From NCBI GenBank assembly GCA_016785015.1, contig JADHTJ010000031.1:1-37233 (forward strand): a DNA stretch of 37,233 bases, given 5' to 3'. Below are positions 8,586-16,940 of this stretch, piece after piece. Each line of letters starts with the position of its first letter. Within the stretch, counting starts at the first letter, position 1. The stretch is from Anaerolineales bacterium (GTDB lineage: Bacteria; Chloroflexota; Anaerolineae; Anaerolineales; UBA11858). The translations under genes were made by a program, and so were the position numbers. Under the pieces are notes generated by a model. The model had not been told where the DNA came from. It was given only the letters and a program-made list of their open reading frames with translations, and did no database searches.

Positions 8586-9347
8586 CTACAAGAAATGCTT
8601 GATTTTCTCCCAAACATGATACAAGCCCAAATTCCCCTCTTGACCATCAGAATAGAAAGATTCGATCACTTTGAAACCTGTTTCATCGGCAAGTTCGCAT
8701 AGCTCTTCCTCGTTGAACTGGTGCACATATCGCAGCCCATACCCCCCTCGCCGCCAATCGAGCAAGTAATCGCCAGGATCTACTTGCGCAGAGTGTAATC
8801 CGATCGCGTCCCAGGGTTGAATGCGAGTTTTCAGGCGCGGGCTGTTCAAAAACTGCCAATTGGAATGGATCAATCGGCCATTTAGGGATAACAACTTGTT
8901 TACTTTCGTGAAAGTTTCTAAATGAAGTTCTCTGCTTGGAAGATGATGAAAGACTGCAAAAGCAAGAACAAGATCAATCCTTGGTTGACCACTCTCCACT
9001 GACCACTGTCCACCGCTCACTGCTATATCCCACTGGGGGTCGGACAAATCTGTCAGGGCAAAGGAAATGTTTGGGCATTCCGGGCACCCCGCGCGGGCCA
9101 CGTCGAGAAGCTCCTTGCTGAAATCGAGTCCAAGGTATGAGCCCTGGTACCCGCGCCGGGCAAGCTCTCGAGCTAATTCGCCGTTGCCGCATCCTAAATC
9201 TAAAATAACAACATCAGGTGGCATCGTCTCTAGAATTCGCATTACGCCTGGTTGTAACCGCTCACGCGTTGCTGAGAATTGAGAAGCGAAGGTCTGGTAA
9301 AATTGCTTGTTGAATTTTATGAGTAAATTAGCCAGAGACGAGTCCAT
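8586..9347 (-). CDS. Class I SAM-dependent methyltransferase with in-frame heptad-repeat insertion
   Basis: A 253-residue methyltransferase. Motif I is VVILDLGCGNGELAREL (near residues 50-65), the acidic strand end is SYLGLDFS, and DLVLAFAVFHHL is the motif IV/post region, all typical of Methyltransf_11/25-type enzymes. The substrate is not recognisable. Residues about 110-121 (SGGQWSVESGQP) are encoded by a degenerate 7-bp tandem repeat at 8987-9021 and fall just before the DLVLAF strand, so they look like a tolerated insertion. The ATG at 9347 is chosen because it lies 6 bases after a perfect TATAAT box, which implies a leaderless mRNA. The open frame extends to 9668, but that part is antisense to elp3 and has no methyltransferase homology. 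It is divergent from elp3 and convergent with the cyclase gene. Confidence 0.85.
   Translation of the reverse strand: MDSSLANLLIKFNKQFYQTFASQFSATRERLQPGVMRILETMPPDVVILDLGCGNGELARELARRGYQGSYLGLDFSKELLDVARAGCPECPNISFALTDLSDPQWDIAVSGGQWSVESGQPRIDLVLAFAVFHHLPSRELHLETFTKVNKLLSLNGRLIHSNWQFLNSPRLKTRIQPWDAIGLHSAQVDPGDYLLDWRRGGYGLRYVHQFNEEELCELADETGFKVIESFYSDGQEGNLGLYHVWEKIKHFL
8987..9021. repeat. Heptad tandem repeat, five degenerate units, inside the methyltransferase gene
   Basis: Reading the plus strand, the units are GACCACT, CTCCACT, GACCACT, GTCCACC and GCTCACT, i.e. NNCCACT with small drift. On the coding (minus) strand this is AGTGGNN. The 35-bp array lies within the methyltransferase frame and does not introduce a stop. 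The same heptad family recurs at 18569-18603 next to gatB. The design recalls the short tandemly repeated repetitive (STRR) heptanucleotides described in heterocystous cyanobacteria, though the unit sequence differs. Confidence 0.75.
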
Positions 9348-9353
9348 GCAGAC

Positions 9354-9359
9354 ATTATA
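9354..9359 (-). promoter_or_regulatory. -10 box placing the methyltransferase start as leaderless
   Basis: On the minus strand a perfect TATAAT ends 6 bases before the ATG at 9347, which puts the expected transcription start at or next to the start codon. No Shine-Dalgarno sequence is present. The hexamer 17 bases upstream is a poor -35 match. Confidence 0.5.
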
Positions 9360-9372
9360 GCAGTGTAGAACC

Positions 9373-10974
9373 ATGGTGAGCACACAAAAAGAACGCTGGT
9401 ATCGATCAAAGGAGCTGACCCCTGAAAAGCGGGTATTGGCGCGGCGTGCTTTGGAAGATATCCGTGATGGCACAGAAGTTTTTGCAGCTCTGAGACGCAA
9501 CCCTCTGCCCAACGGCGAGGGTTTCTTAAATAAATCGATGCTGGTGGCCGTGTATCGCGATCTGGTAGAGAAAGGGGAGTGGGGTGCGGATACAGCTTTG
9601 ATGGCCAAGATCCGGCTGAAACCAATGCGTACGCTTTCGGGGGTGACGACAGTAACTGTGCTGACCAAACCCTATCCCTGCCCTGGGAAGTGCATATTTT
9701 GCCCCACCGATGTGCGCATGCCCAAGAGCTACCTGCCCGATGAGCCGGGGGCGATGCGTGCCTTACATCATGAGTTTGATCCATTTGAACAGGCAGATGC
9801 ACGCATTCAAGCTTTACATGCTGTGGGACATCCTACTGATAAGATCGAATTGCTGGTTTTGGGGGGCACTTGGAGTTCCTATCGGGCAGATTACCAGGAG
9901 TGGTTTTTAAAACGCTGTTTCGATGCCATGAACGGGGTTGAATCAGAAAGCCTGGCTGATGCTCAGGCGATCAATGAAACTACTGAGCATCGCAATGTGG
10001 GTCTTGTGGTTGAGACGCGACCTGATCACGTTGATCAAGAAGAAATCGCCTGGCTGCGCTCCTTAGGAGTGACCAAGCTTCAAATTGGCGCCCAAAGTCT
10101 GGATGATGAAATTCTAGATTTGAACAATCGCGGTCACACAGTGCAGGAATTGCGTGACGCGCTCGCACTGCTGCGCGCCGCTGGCTTCAAAGTGGTGCTG
10201 CACTGGATGCCTAACTTACTCGGCGCAACAGTCGATTCTGACCGTGAAGACTTTGTCCGTTTGTGGGACGGCTTATGCCCTGATGAACTTAAGATCTATC
10301 CCACGCAGTTGCTGGCCAACGCTGAGTTGTACGAATACTGGCAGCGAGGCGAGTACACGCCATACGAAACTGATGAATTGATCGAGATGATTGCCGATAT
10401 AAAAACGAGCATTCCACGTTACTGCCGAGTTAACCGCGTGATTCGCGATATTCCCTCGACAAATGTGGTCGAGGGCAACCGGCGCACCAGTTTGCGGCAA
10501 GATGTTCAACTGTTGCTAGAGAAGCGTGGAGAGCAATGCCAGTGTGTGCGCTGCCGCGAAGTACGCGGACAGGCTATCGATCCTGAGAATCTGATTTTAG
10601 ATGATCTGATATTCGGAGCTGATTTCGCTGAAGAGCATTTTATATCCTATGTAACCCCCGATGATAAGCTGGCGGGTTTCTTGCGATTGTCTTTACCAAC
10701 ACCTGAAGCTCCCAACACAGGGTTGGTTGATCTGAAAGGTGCCGCGATCATCCGCGAGGTGCATGTTTATGGTCAATCGTTACAGTTTGGGCAGGAACGC
10801 CAGGGGGCCGCGCAGCATATTGGTTTGGGGACAACCTTGATGCAGCGCGCTGAAGAGATTGCCAAAGAGAAAGGGTTTCAATCTTTAGCAGTGATCTCAG
10901 CGATTGGTACGCGGCGATATTATTTGGAACGCGGCTTTGAACGGGGGGAGTTGTATCTGGTGAAAAAACTATAA
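9373..10974 (+). CDS. elp3: Elp3-family radical SAM/GNAT tRNA U34 modification enzyme
   Basis: A 533-residue bacterial Elp3. In the Elp3 family the radical SAM domain and acetyltransferase domain cooperate to attach a carboxymethyl group to wobble uridine 34 of tRNA, using acetyl-CoA and SAM. The radical SAM cluster ligands are Cys103, Cys107 and Cys110 in PYPCPGKCIFCP. The family motif SGVTTVTVLTKP precedes it, and TRPDHVDQEEIAWLRSLGVTKLQIGAQS forms the following barrel segment. The C-terminal GNAT domain ends with GLGTTLMQRAEEIA and a YYLERGFERG motif. Length matches family members. In bacteria the enzyme acts without the other Elongator subunits; Dehalococcoides, also a Chloroflexota, has a well-known example. 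The ATG at 9373 is used; a GTG immediately follows. No strong ribosome binding site is visible. Confidence 0.93.
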   Translation: MVSTQKERWYRSKELTPEKRVLARRALEDIRDGTEVFAALRRNPLPNGEGFLNKSMLVAVYRDLVEKGEWGADTALMAKIRLKPMRTLSGVTTVTVLTKPYPCPGKCIFCPTDVRMPKSYLPDEPGAMRALHHEFDPFEQADARIQALHAVGHPTDKIELLVLGGTWSSYRADYQEWFLKRCFDAMNGVESESLADAQAINETTEHRNVGLVVETRPDHVDQEEIAWLRSLGVTKLQIGAQSLDDEILDLNNRGHTVQELRDALALLRAAGFKVVLHWMPNLLGATVDSDREDFVRLWDGLCPDELKIYPTQLLANAELYEYWQRGEYTPYETDELIEMIADIKTSIPRYCRVNRVIRDIPSTNVVEGNRRTSLRQDVQLLLEKRGEQCQCVRCREVRGQAIDPENLILDDLIFGADFAEEHFISYVTPDDKLAGFLRLSLPTPEAPNTGLVDLKGAAIIREVHVYGQSLQFGQERQGAAQHIGLGTTLMQRAEEIAKEKGFQSLAVISAIGTRRYYLERGFERGELYLVKKL

Positions 10975-10990
10975 AAGCTTGAAAATTAGT

Positions 10991-11040
10991 TCAGGGGGAC
11001 TTGAACCCTCGACCTCACGGACATGTCCGTTAGTCGAGGG
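10991..11040 (-). pseudogene. tRNA 3'-half-like remnant with a palindromic core
   Basis: Read on the minus strand, this stretch ends with GAGGGTTCAAGTCCCCC, which has the TTCAAGT T-loop and a T-stem with one mismatch. It is preceded by ACGGACATGTCCGT, a perfect 14-bp palindrome (11017-11030) resembling the long variable arm of a leucine or serine tRNA. No D-arm, anticodon arm or CCA can be found upstream or downstream, so it is not a functional tRNA. The flanks CCCTCGAC (11006-11013) and GTCGAGGG (11033-11040) are also complementary, giving an extended hairpin. It could be a leftover attachment site, a decayed tRNA or the elp3 terminator; there is no T-tract to support the last. Confidence 0.4.
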
Positions 11041-11182
11041 GAAACACGATTCGAGAAATTTAAAGCACCCGAATTGCCAAGTGAGAATAGTGCTATCAAT
11101 TTTGCAGTTATGAGTTTTTAATCTCTCACTGCTAACAAATCACGGCTAAATCAAAATATCTACTTGATTCATGTAGATGATC

Positions 11183-12505
11183 TCAATATGCTCTGATCAT
11201 ATGTTCTGCCAAAACTTTATAAAGAACATAAAGTCCTTTTGACCATTTTGGCTCAACATTAAGTGAATAATGAATGGAAGGTATCATCAGGTTTACTATA
11301 TAAATACTATTTAATATCTTTTTTCTCCAACCCTTCAACGTCATTCGATGAATTGTCTGGACAGATAATAACAAACCAATGAAACTCCATCCAACTAACC
11401 GTGATGTATCTACCGCTAATAACGTCATAAATATTGATGACAATACAAGAAGAGAAATAAGCAGGGCTTTCTTCTTTTGGTTAACCTTAATCAAATATAG
11501 AAATGAAAAAATTATGAAAAGCCATAATAATTTATAACTGAAAAATATTCCCAATACTTCTCTAAGAGGATTTTGGAGTACCCATTGGAGTGAATTTATA
11601 TTGTCATATCTATGAGAAGCTAAAGCGGCACTAAGATCAAAACCGTACCCACTAACCCAGAAGAGAAGGTATATTACGAAAATCCCGTAAAATTTCACTA
11701 ACGATTTTTTATCAAGAATAAATATGCTGAGTATTGATGTTATGAATAAGCTAGATTCATGAGTTAGCAATGATAATACTAATAATGCAATCTTAGAATT
11801 ATTTGAAAACTGGAACGCTATGGATGCAAGCAATAATATGTGAAGCAATACGTCAGGATAACCAGGGAGCTGAAATTGGTACATAATAAAACTACTAGTG
11901 CAAATGGAGATCAATTGAAAGGTGTTTATTCCCAAGTCCTGATGCAACAACCAATAAGTGGTTATTATTATCAATACGAAAATTAATAACACAAAAAAGA
12001 TAAAATAAAAAAATTTTCCATAAAGAAAAACAAAATTTGCTAAAAATGGCATCAGCAAACGAGTGTTGTACCATCCGCTTTCAGTTTCAAATGGATTAAA
12101 ACTCATGATTTCATATCCAACTCCCATTGATTTAATTCTGTTTGGAATAATCAAGATGGACATTACGAATGTAACTAAGAGCGCATTCAAAATAATTTTG
12201 CGTGTTAATATTTTTTTGTGAAAATCTCTATGATTTTTAATCCAATTTATTATGTCCCTAAATATTGGAAAAGAAAAGAATATTATTGAGATGGTAAATA
12301 GAAATGATCTTATTGGATTGAATAAACTTGAAACTATTACATCATGATGATTGTCTAATAATAAATCTTTCAGACCAATAATATTTATTAGATTTTCTGC
12401 AAATAAAAACAATCGATCGTTTGTAAAATGAGTAATGGCGAACAAAATAATTAGTGATGCGAACCATAGATTCCTAAAATTTAATTTCTTTATATATAAA
12501 TTCAT
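11183..12505 (-). CDS. AT-rich polytopic membrane protein of unknown function
   Basis: A 440-residue protein with roughly ten hydrophobic segments and short charged loops, rich in Ile, Leu, Phe, Lys and Asn. I do not recognise a family with confidence. The arrangement (a GWYNTRLLMP loop after an early membrane pair, and a LLTHESSLFI segment in the middle) is reminiscent of large membrane glycosyltransferase or polysaccharide-polymerase-like proteins, but no catalytic motif proves it. Base composition and codon choice are far more AT-rich than every neighbour, with many ATA, AAA, AAT and TTA codons. Together with the tRNA-like remnant 140 bases downstream, this suggests horizontal transfer. 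The start at 12505 has no strong ribosome binding site. A weak 6-bp hairpin at 11158-11178 could end the transcript. Confidence 0.7.
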   Translation of the reverse strand: MNLYIKKLNFRNLWFASLIILFAITHFTNDRLFLFAENLINIIGLKDLLLDNHHDVIVSSLFNPIRSFLFTISIIFFSFPIFRDIINWIKNHRDFHKKILTRKIILNALLVTFVMSILIIPNRIKSMGVGYEIMSFNPFETESGWYNTRLLMPFLANFVFLYGKFFYFIFFVLLIFVLIIITTYWLLHQDLGINTFQLISICTSSFIMYQFQLPGYPDVLLHILLLASIAFQFSNNSKIALLVLSLLTHESSLFITSILSIFILDKKSLVKFYGIFVIYLLFWVSGYGFDLSAALASHRYDNINSLQWVLQNPLREVLGIFFSYKLLWLFIIFSFLYLIKVNQKKKALLISLLVLSSIFMTLLAVDTSRLVGWSFIGLLLSVQTIHRMTLKGWRKKILNSIYIVNLMIPSIHYSLNVEPKWSKGLYVLYKVLAEHMIRAY

Positions 12506-12735
12506 ATTGATCCCAGATTGAAGAAATTGGATTAAAAAAGTATTTTAGGTCATGAATGAAAATGAATTAATGACCCAACAAAGATTTCTCTCCAAATATG
12601 CAATTATTGTTTGTCCATTACAATAGATGCAGATAACCCATTTTAGCGAAACCTTTAGGTGGAGATAATCGTAGTATACCTTAGTGAACTCAGGTCATGT
12701 CGTATTGATACCTGAAATCTGCCACCAACATCATT
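12506..12735. other. AT-rich intergenic region
   Basis: These 230 bases separate the AT-rich membrane protein gene from the DUF5671 gene. They contain a 6-bp inverted repeat (GGTCAT and ATGACC, near 12546-12580) and a second copy of AGGTCATG near 12691, but no open reading frame, clear terminator or recognisable RNA. They may represent one boundary of the transferred segment. Confidence 0.4.
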
Positions 12736-14667
12736 TTAGTCAAACACGAACGACATCAGCATCCCAAACAGGCTAAACACAATAGGGAGGCCCAGCAACC
12801 CTGCTAGCACGTATAGAACGATTCGCCAGGTGGAAGTGTCGCTTGGCGCGGGCACATCTTCTCCCTCAGCCATATGACGGATAATCTTTGCGGTTTGACG
12901 AGCTACCCTGGCGAGTTCGCGGCCGCTGCCATATACCCAGTGCCAGTTATCCAGGGGCGTTGGAACAACCACACTTTCTCCAGCATAATCTTTCAGCCAC
13001 AGACGCAGCGCTTCTGGGGGCGAGACGCTCAAATCACTGGGTAAGATAATGGCTTTTGCCTCGGATAAAGTTGTGTCGGGGGCGCCGTTCTCCGTCAGAT
13101 GGATGGCAACAGGCAAGGATTTGGCTTCTCGCTGCAGGGCGTTGATCATGCTTTCGGTGAATTGGCCGATCTCAGAGGTTAGCACCAAGACGGGAAAGGC
13201 CTCATGTAATTTCGCCAGCGACCGTTCTGCCAGGCGGATGTCTGCCCGCAGTGCGTTCCACTGGTAGACTAAAACGAGCGAGAACAGGATCAGAATCTCC
13301 AGCAATACTAAGGCTTGGCGCAGTAGATCTGAAGCAGGATCACCTAACAAGGCTTTCAAGAGCTCGAAAATTAATCCCCCTGCTGTAACCATTACCCCAA
13401 TTACACATGCAAATAGCACCAGATAAAGATATATTTTTCGGACGAGGGACCGCCGGGCGTGATCTCCTGCTTCACCCTCTTGGGCGGCTTCTTTAACCAT
13501 TGGGCGCCAGGTCTGCATCCAGAGGGGCAGGCCAACAATTAAGGTCGCCAAAGAAGCTGATAGCCGATTGCGTAATAGATCATCTACGATGGTAGATGTA
13601 CCGATGAACATGTCGATCAAGAACTCTAACAGCATGTGCAGCCCTACTACTAAGGCAAATAAACCGAAGAACGCCAGGATATAGAAATACGTTCTGCGTA
13701 GGCCAGCGCGCCGAGGGGTATCTGGCAACAAGGCAATCTCAGACGAGAGGCTGCGTCCGTAATAGATCCATACCCCACCCAGCGGAAGCAGCGCGGAAAG
13801 AGGGATACTGATCTCATTGAGAAAACCGACTGTGTTGAACCCCTCCCCCAGTAACGAACGGAAGACTGCGCCAAGTACCACGCCAGCAGGGATAAGTACA
13901 CCCCCCACACCGATCAAGCTGAGAAGGTATAGAACCACCAGACGAAGGATCGACCTTTGTTCATCAACCTGTTCAAGGGATAGCTGTACTCGCTGCCAGG
14001 CATACGCCCATAAAGGCGCACCAATGATTAGCAAAGCTAGCCCATTCGCTAGCCGAGTTTGTGGAGATGTTCCCAAGGTTTCGCCTACGGTGAGAATGTA
14101 TTGCACAACTTGAGAAACCCCACCAACGAACATCGCCAGGGCGTAGAGTACCCAAATATAACGAAACAGCCGCCGCGTTTCGTTAAAATTTTGATCCGTT
14201 TGGGGCTCTTCCCACTGCTGGCGCGTTACATAGAAAATATAGCCCGCGATCAAGCTATTCATCACAATGGCGATAAGATTATCCACCCAATCTTGTGAGC
14301 TGCCTAAGATGGCATTCCGCAATGGGAGCTGGAAAATTTGCAGCCACAGGCGGTTGACAAGTGCTAATACGTTCTGGACGATGGGGATCAATGTGGACAG
14401 AAGCGCACCATACAGGAATAGCGCTCTAATACGGCTGAAGCGTTCGACATCATCATTGGCTGCGCTGCGCTGCGCGGGGATCCAGTGCAGCAAGAAGACA
14501 GGTATCCCTACCAAAAGCAGCGAGAGGCCTCCTGCTAATTGGCTGGCACCCCCGCCGATGATTTCATCAGAAAATGCTGATCTGGCAAGCTCAATTAACC
14601 CCCAGAGCACAACTTCTAAACTAATGAAAGCAACAAGATATTGATAGATACGGCGTATGGTTTGCAT
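12736..14667 (-). CDS. DUF5671-repeat integral membrane protein
   Basis: A 643-residue membrane protein made of four repeated units. Each starts with an R-x-x-Y-x-Y type segment, runs through two or more membrane helices and ends with a motif like G-L-x-L-L-I-x-G-x-P-L-W followed by W. The units begin near residues 4, 165, 325 and 410. This pattern matches DUF5671 (PF18920), known mostly from Chloroflexota and of unknown function. After the fourth unit a soluble stretch (about 470-610) has LVLTSEIGQFTESMINAL and a conserved W-x-W-V-Y-G-S-G-R-E-L, followed by a C-terminal membrane helix. The start has a strong AGGAG ribosome binding site. Two small membrane protein genes lie upstream on the same strand, likely in one transcript. 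Confidence 0.8.
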   Translation of the reverse strand: MQTIRRIYQYLVAFISLEVVLWGLIELARSAFSDEIIGGGASQLAGGLSLLLVGIPVFLLHWIPAQRSAANDDVERFSRIRALFLYGALLSTLIPIVQNVLALVNRLWLQIFQLPLRNAILGSSQDWVDNLIAIVMNSLIAGYIFYVTRQQWEEPQTDQNFNETRRLFRYIWVLYALAMFVGGVSQVVQYILTVGETLGTSPQTRLANGLALLIIGAPLWAYAWQRVQLSLEQVDEQRSILRLVVLYLLSLIGVGGVLIPAGVVLGAVFRSLLGEGFNTVGFLNEISIPLSALLPLGGVWIYYGRSLSSEIALLPDTPRRAGLRRTYFYILAFFGLFALVVGLHMLLEFLIDMFIGTSTIVDDLLRNRLSASLATLIVGLPLWMQTWRPMVKEAAQEGEAGDHARRSLVRKIYLYLVLFACVIGVMVTAGGLIFELLKALLGDPASDLLRQALVLLEILILFSLVLVYQWNALRADIRLAERSLAKLHEAFPVLVLTSEIGQFTESMINALQREAKSLPVAIHLTENGAPDTTLSEAKAIILPSDLSVSPPEALRLWLKDYAGESVVVPTPLDNWHWVYGSGRELARVARQTAKIIRHMAEGEDVPAPSDTSTWRIVLYVLAGLLGLPIVFSLFGMLMSFVFD

Positions 14668-14737
14668 AGGATCTCCTATTGCATAATGCAGTCGTCAAAA
14701 TCGGAAAATTCGTACTTTTCGTGATTGTCAAAGGGTT

Positions 14738-15208
14738 CTATTGGTCTGTTTCAACATACCATTCCCAACCCCAGTAGGGATATGGCATATAGCTGAGTTT
14801 CCACTCCCCCTTTTGTTGAACTAACCAGGCGTCGTTGGTTTCACTCCATGAACTACCGAAGGGTTCTGATCCTCCGTGGATTATAGTCAATCTCACCACT
14901 GCCTCATCACCTGAAATCTCAGTTTCACCAAGCTGCAATCCAGTATCTTCAAGATTCCATCCCAGCCCCATAAATTCGTTGCGGAATTCGGTCATGCTGG
15001 GTTTCTCATCTGCATCTTGCAGGTAGTTATGGGCACGTTGGTAATCTTCTTTATGTAGAGCCAGTACGTAGTTACGCACCACGCCTTCGGGCGAAATATC
15101 AGTCCCGTACTCCACATCCCCGCGACGGATGAAGAACAATGTCAGAGACAAGGTGATCAATATGAAGATTACAACGAGTATCGCGATGAGAACTCGATCT
15201 TGTTTCAT
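14738..15208 (-). CDS. Membrane-anchored protein with an NTF2/DUF4878-like domain
   Basis: A 156-residue protein with one N-terminal membrane helix (about residues 7-27) after a short positively charged start, then an extracytoplasmic domain. The segment PEGVVRNYVLALHKEDYQRAHNYL is typical of DUF4878/NTF2-like lipoprotein domains. The closing strands (EAVVRLTIIHGG, AWLVQQKGEWKLSY) fit the same cone-shaped fold. No enzymatic residues are evident. An AAGGA ribosome binding site precedes the ATG. It sits 70 bases upstream of the DUF5671 gene and 69 bases downstream of a small membrane protein gene, all in the same orientation, suggesting one envelope-related transcript. Confidence 0.7.
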   Translation of the reverse strand: MKQDRVLIAILVVIFILITLSLTLFFIRRGDVEYGTDISPEGVVRNYVLALHKEDYQRAHNYLQDADEKPSMTEFRNEFMGLGWNLEDTGLQLGETEISGDEAVVRLTIIHGGSEPFGSSWSETNDAWLVQQKGEWKLSYMPYPYWGWEWYVETDQ

Positions 15209-15277
15209 GTAGATATCCTTTCGGGGCGAGATAGACGAGAAGCTCCCAAAACCTTGATTTGTGATGGTTGATGGATG

Positions 15278-15478
15278 TTAGGTAACGCGATTGCCCCCAG
15301 GCTGCAACCAAATCACAATAAACGGTCCAATTAAGGGTAAAACTAAAGCAAACAACCCCCAGGCAGCATAAGCAAGTGGCGAAAGTTCCCTACGACGTAA
15401 ATAGAATGCCGCTAGCACCACCATGCTTAGCATGCAGCCGATAATCATTATTCGCATTGTGTCTGGAGAGAGCGGCAT
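15278..15478 (-). CDS. Small two-helix membrane protein, PLDc_N-like
   Basis: A 66-residue protein with two predicted membrane helices (about residues 9-25 and 37-58). The second half, AYAAWGLFALVLPLIGPFIVIWLQPG, resembles the phospholipase D N-terminal membrane motif (PLDc_N, PF13396), in which a P-x-I-G-P turn sits inside the helix. It lacks any catalytic domain, as many short PLDc_N proteins do. An excellent AGAGGAG ribosome binding site lies 8 bases before the ATG, supporting a real gene. It is the first gene of the probable three-gene membrane cluster. Confidence 0.7.
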   Translation of the reverse strand: MPLSPDTMRIMIIGCMLSMVVLAAFYLRRRELSPLAYAAWGLFALVLPLIGPFIVIWLQPGGNRVT

Positions 15479-15560
15479 TCGAATTTTCTCCTCTCAACCT
15501 GTGGTGGAACTTTACCAATCAGATTGTATAGGATTTTTGTTCTAAACGCAACTGCTTAAA

Positions 15561-15603
15561 AAATAATCCTGCGATGCAAAGTATTCCCATCGCAGGATTA
15601 TTT
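15561..15603 (-). terminator. Intrinsic terminator of the glutamate dehydrogenase gene
   Basis: Positions 15561-15576 pair perfectly with 15588-15603 over 16 bp around an 11-base loop. On the minus strand the stem runs into a T-rich tail formed by the A-run at 15558-15563. It lies 22 bases after the gdhA stop. A/T-rich stem ends could let it also act in the other direction. Confidence 0.85.
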
Positions 15604-15624
15604 AAATTTGGTAAGGTGAATGAA

Positions 15625-16908
15625 CTACAACCAGCCCCTCAATTCCATGGCTTTGACGACTTTTTCGATGGCGACCATATAGGCTGCATCGCGCATATAA
15701 ACATCTTCGCGCTCCGACATTTCCAAGACATCATGGAATGCTTTGGTCATCTTGTCGTCCAATTTACTGAGCACTTCTTCGCGGCTCCAGTAGAAGTTCA
15801 TATCATTCTGGACGCCTTCGAAGTAAGAAACAGTCACGCCGCCAGCATTGCACAAGAAATCGGGGATATTGAACACGCCGCGCTTTGCAAATACCGCATC
15901 GGCTTCTGGGGTTGTGGGGCCATTGGCGCCCTCAGCGACGATCTTGACGCGATCGCTGATATCTTGAACAGTTTCGGCGTTGATTTGCCCTTCTAGGGCG
16001 GAAGGGATTAGAACATCGACCTCTTTGCTGATCCAGGCTTCTTCGGGTTCAATCACATATCCTGAATCTTGAGCTTTTTCTTTGTCGATAGTGCCGTAAA
16101 CATCGGTGATAGACTGAAGGAATTGGGGATCGATACCGTCATCGCGGCTGACGGTGTAGGGTTTTTGGTCATCGCGATCCCAATATGAAACGCAGACAAC
16201 TATACCGCCCATCTCGACGAACTCGATGGCTGCATATTGTGCCACATTGCCAAAGCCTTGGATGGCGGCAACAGCATTATCAGGCGCGATATCGAGATAT
16301 TTCATCGCTTCTCGGATTGTATAAACAGCCCCAAATCCGGTTGCCTCAGTGCGGCCCAATGAGCCGCCGCCGCCGACAGGTTTTCCGGTGATTACGCCGG
16401 GGGTATATTGACCAACTAATTTGGAGTATTCATCCATCATCCAGCCCATCATGCGCGGATTAGTGCCAACATCAGGGGCAGGCACGTCCTGGCGAGGGCC
16501 GATATTGCGGTGGATCTGTTGGATCCATCCGCGGCAAAGCCGTTCTTGTTCGTTAATGGACAGGGATGCAGAATCAACGGCCACACCGCCCTTACCACCA
16601 CCAAGGGGAATATCTGCAACGGCGCATTTCCAGGTCATCCACATTGCCAACGCCCGGACTGTATCCAAAGTTTCAGATGGGTGGAAGCGAATGCCTCCTT
16701 TGGATGGACCACGCACATCGCTGTGCTGAACCCGGTACCCAAAGAATACTCTAATCGAGCCATCATCCATTTTGACAGGGATCTGGAAACGGAACTCGCG
16801 AGTTGGCCAACGCAGCATCGCTGCTGCCTGGGGGTCCAGGTTCAAAAGCGCGGCAACGTTGTCAAACTGAGCTTGTGCCATCTTGAAGGCATTGATTTGT
16901 TCTGTCAT
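15625..16908 (-). CDS. gdhA: Glu/Leu/Phe/Val dehydrogenase, probably glutamate dehydrogenase
   Basis: A 427-residue cytoplasmic enzyme that would interconvert glutamate with 2-oxoglutarate and ammonium using NAD(P). The substrate-binding segment GYRVQHSDVRGPSKGGIRFH and the catalytic lysine region MTWKCAVADIPLGGGKGG are both near residues 65-115. The C-terminal Rossmann domain begins with AAIQGFGNVAQYAA near 215. It ends with the family's NFYWSREEVLSKLDDKM helix. Length and motifs fit the hexameric bacterial/archaeal type. Cofactor preference is not assigned. An AGGAG ribosome binding site precedes the ATG. The gene follows gatB in the same direction after 205 bases that contain two hairpins, so independent transcription is possible. 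A strong terminator follows. Confidence 0.93.
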   Translation of the reverse strand: MTEQINAFKMAQAQFDNVAALLNLDPQAAAMLRWPTREFRFQIPVKMDDGSIRVFFGYRVQHSDVRGPSKGGIRFHPSETLDTVRALAMWMTWKCAVADIPLGGGKGGVAVDSASLSINEQERLCRGWIQQIHRNIGPRQDVPAPDVGTNPRMMGWMMDEYSKLVGQYTPGVITGKPVGGGGSLGRTEATGFGAVYTIREAMKYLDIAPDNAVAAIQGFGNVAQYAAIEFVEMGGIVVCVSYWDRDDQKPYTVSRDDGIDPQFLQSITDVYGTIDKEKAQDSGYVIEPEEAWISKEVDVLIPSALEGQINAETVQDISDRVKIVAEGANGPTTPEADAVFAKRGVFNIPDFLCNAGGVTVSYFEGVQNDMNFYWSREEVLSKLDDKMTKAFHDVLEMSEREDVYMRDAAYMVAIEKVVKAMELRGWL

Positions 16909-16940
16909 TCTTGTTTGTCTCCTACGAGATTAAATCATAC

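Noticed and set aside
8987-9021. CRISPR array or spacer remnant
   Set aside because: The unit is only 7 bp without spacers, so it is a short tandem repeat.
9348-9668. N-terminal extension of the methyltransferase frame
   Set aside because: This part is antisense to elp3, reads as low-similarity basic sequence, and the ATG at 9347 has a perfectly placed -10 box.
10975-12735. Prophage or integrative element with integrase
   Set aside because: Despite foreign composition and a tRNA-like fragment, no integrase, transposase or phage gene is present here.
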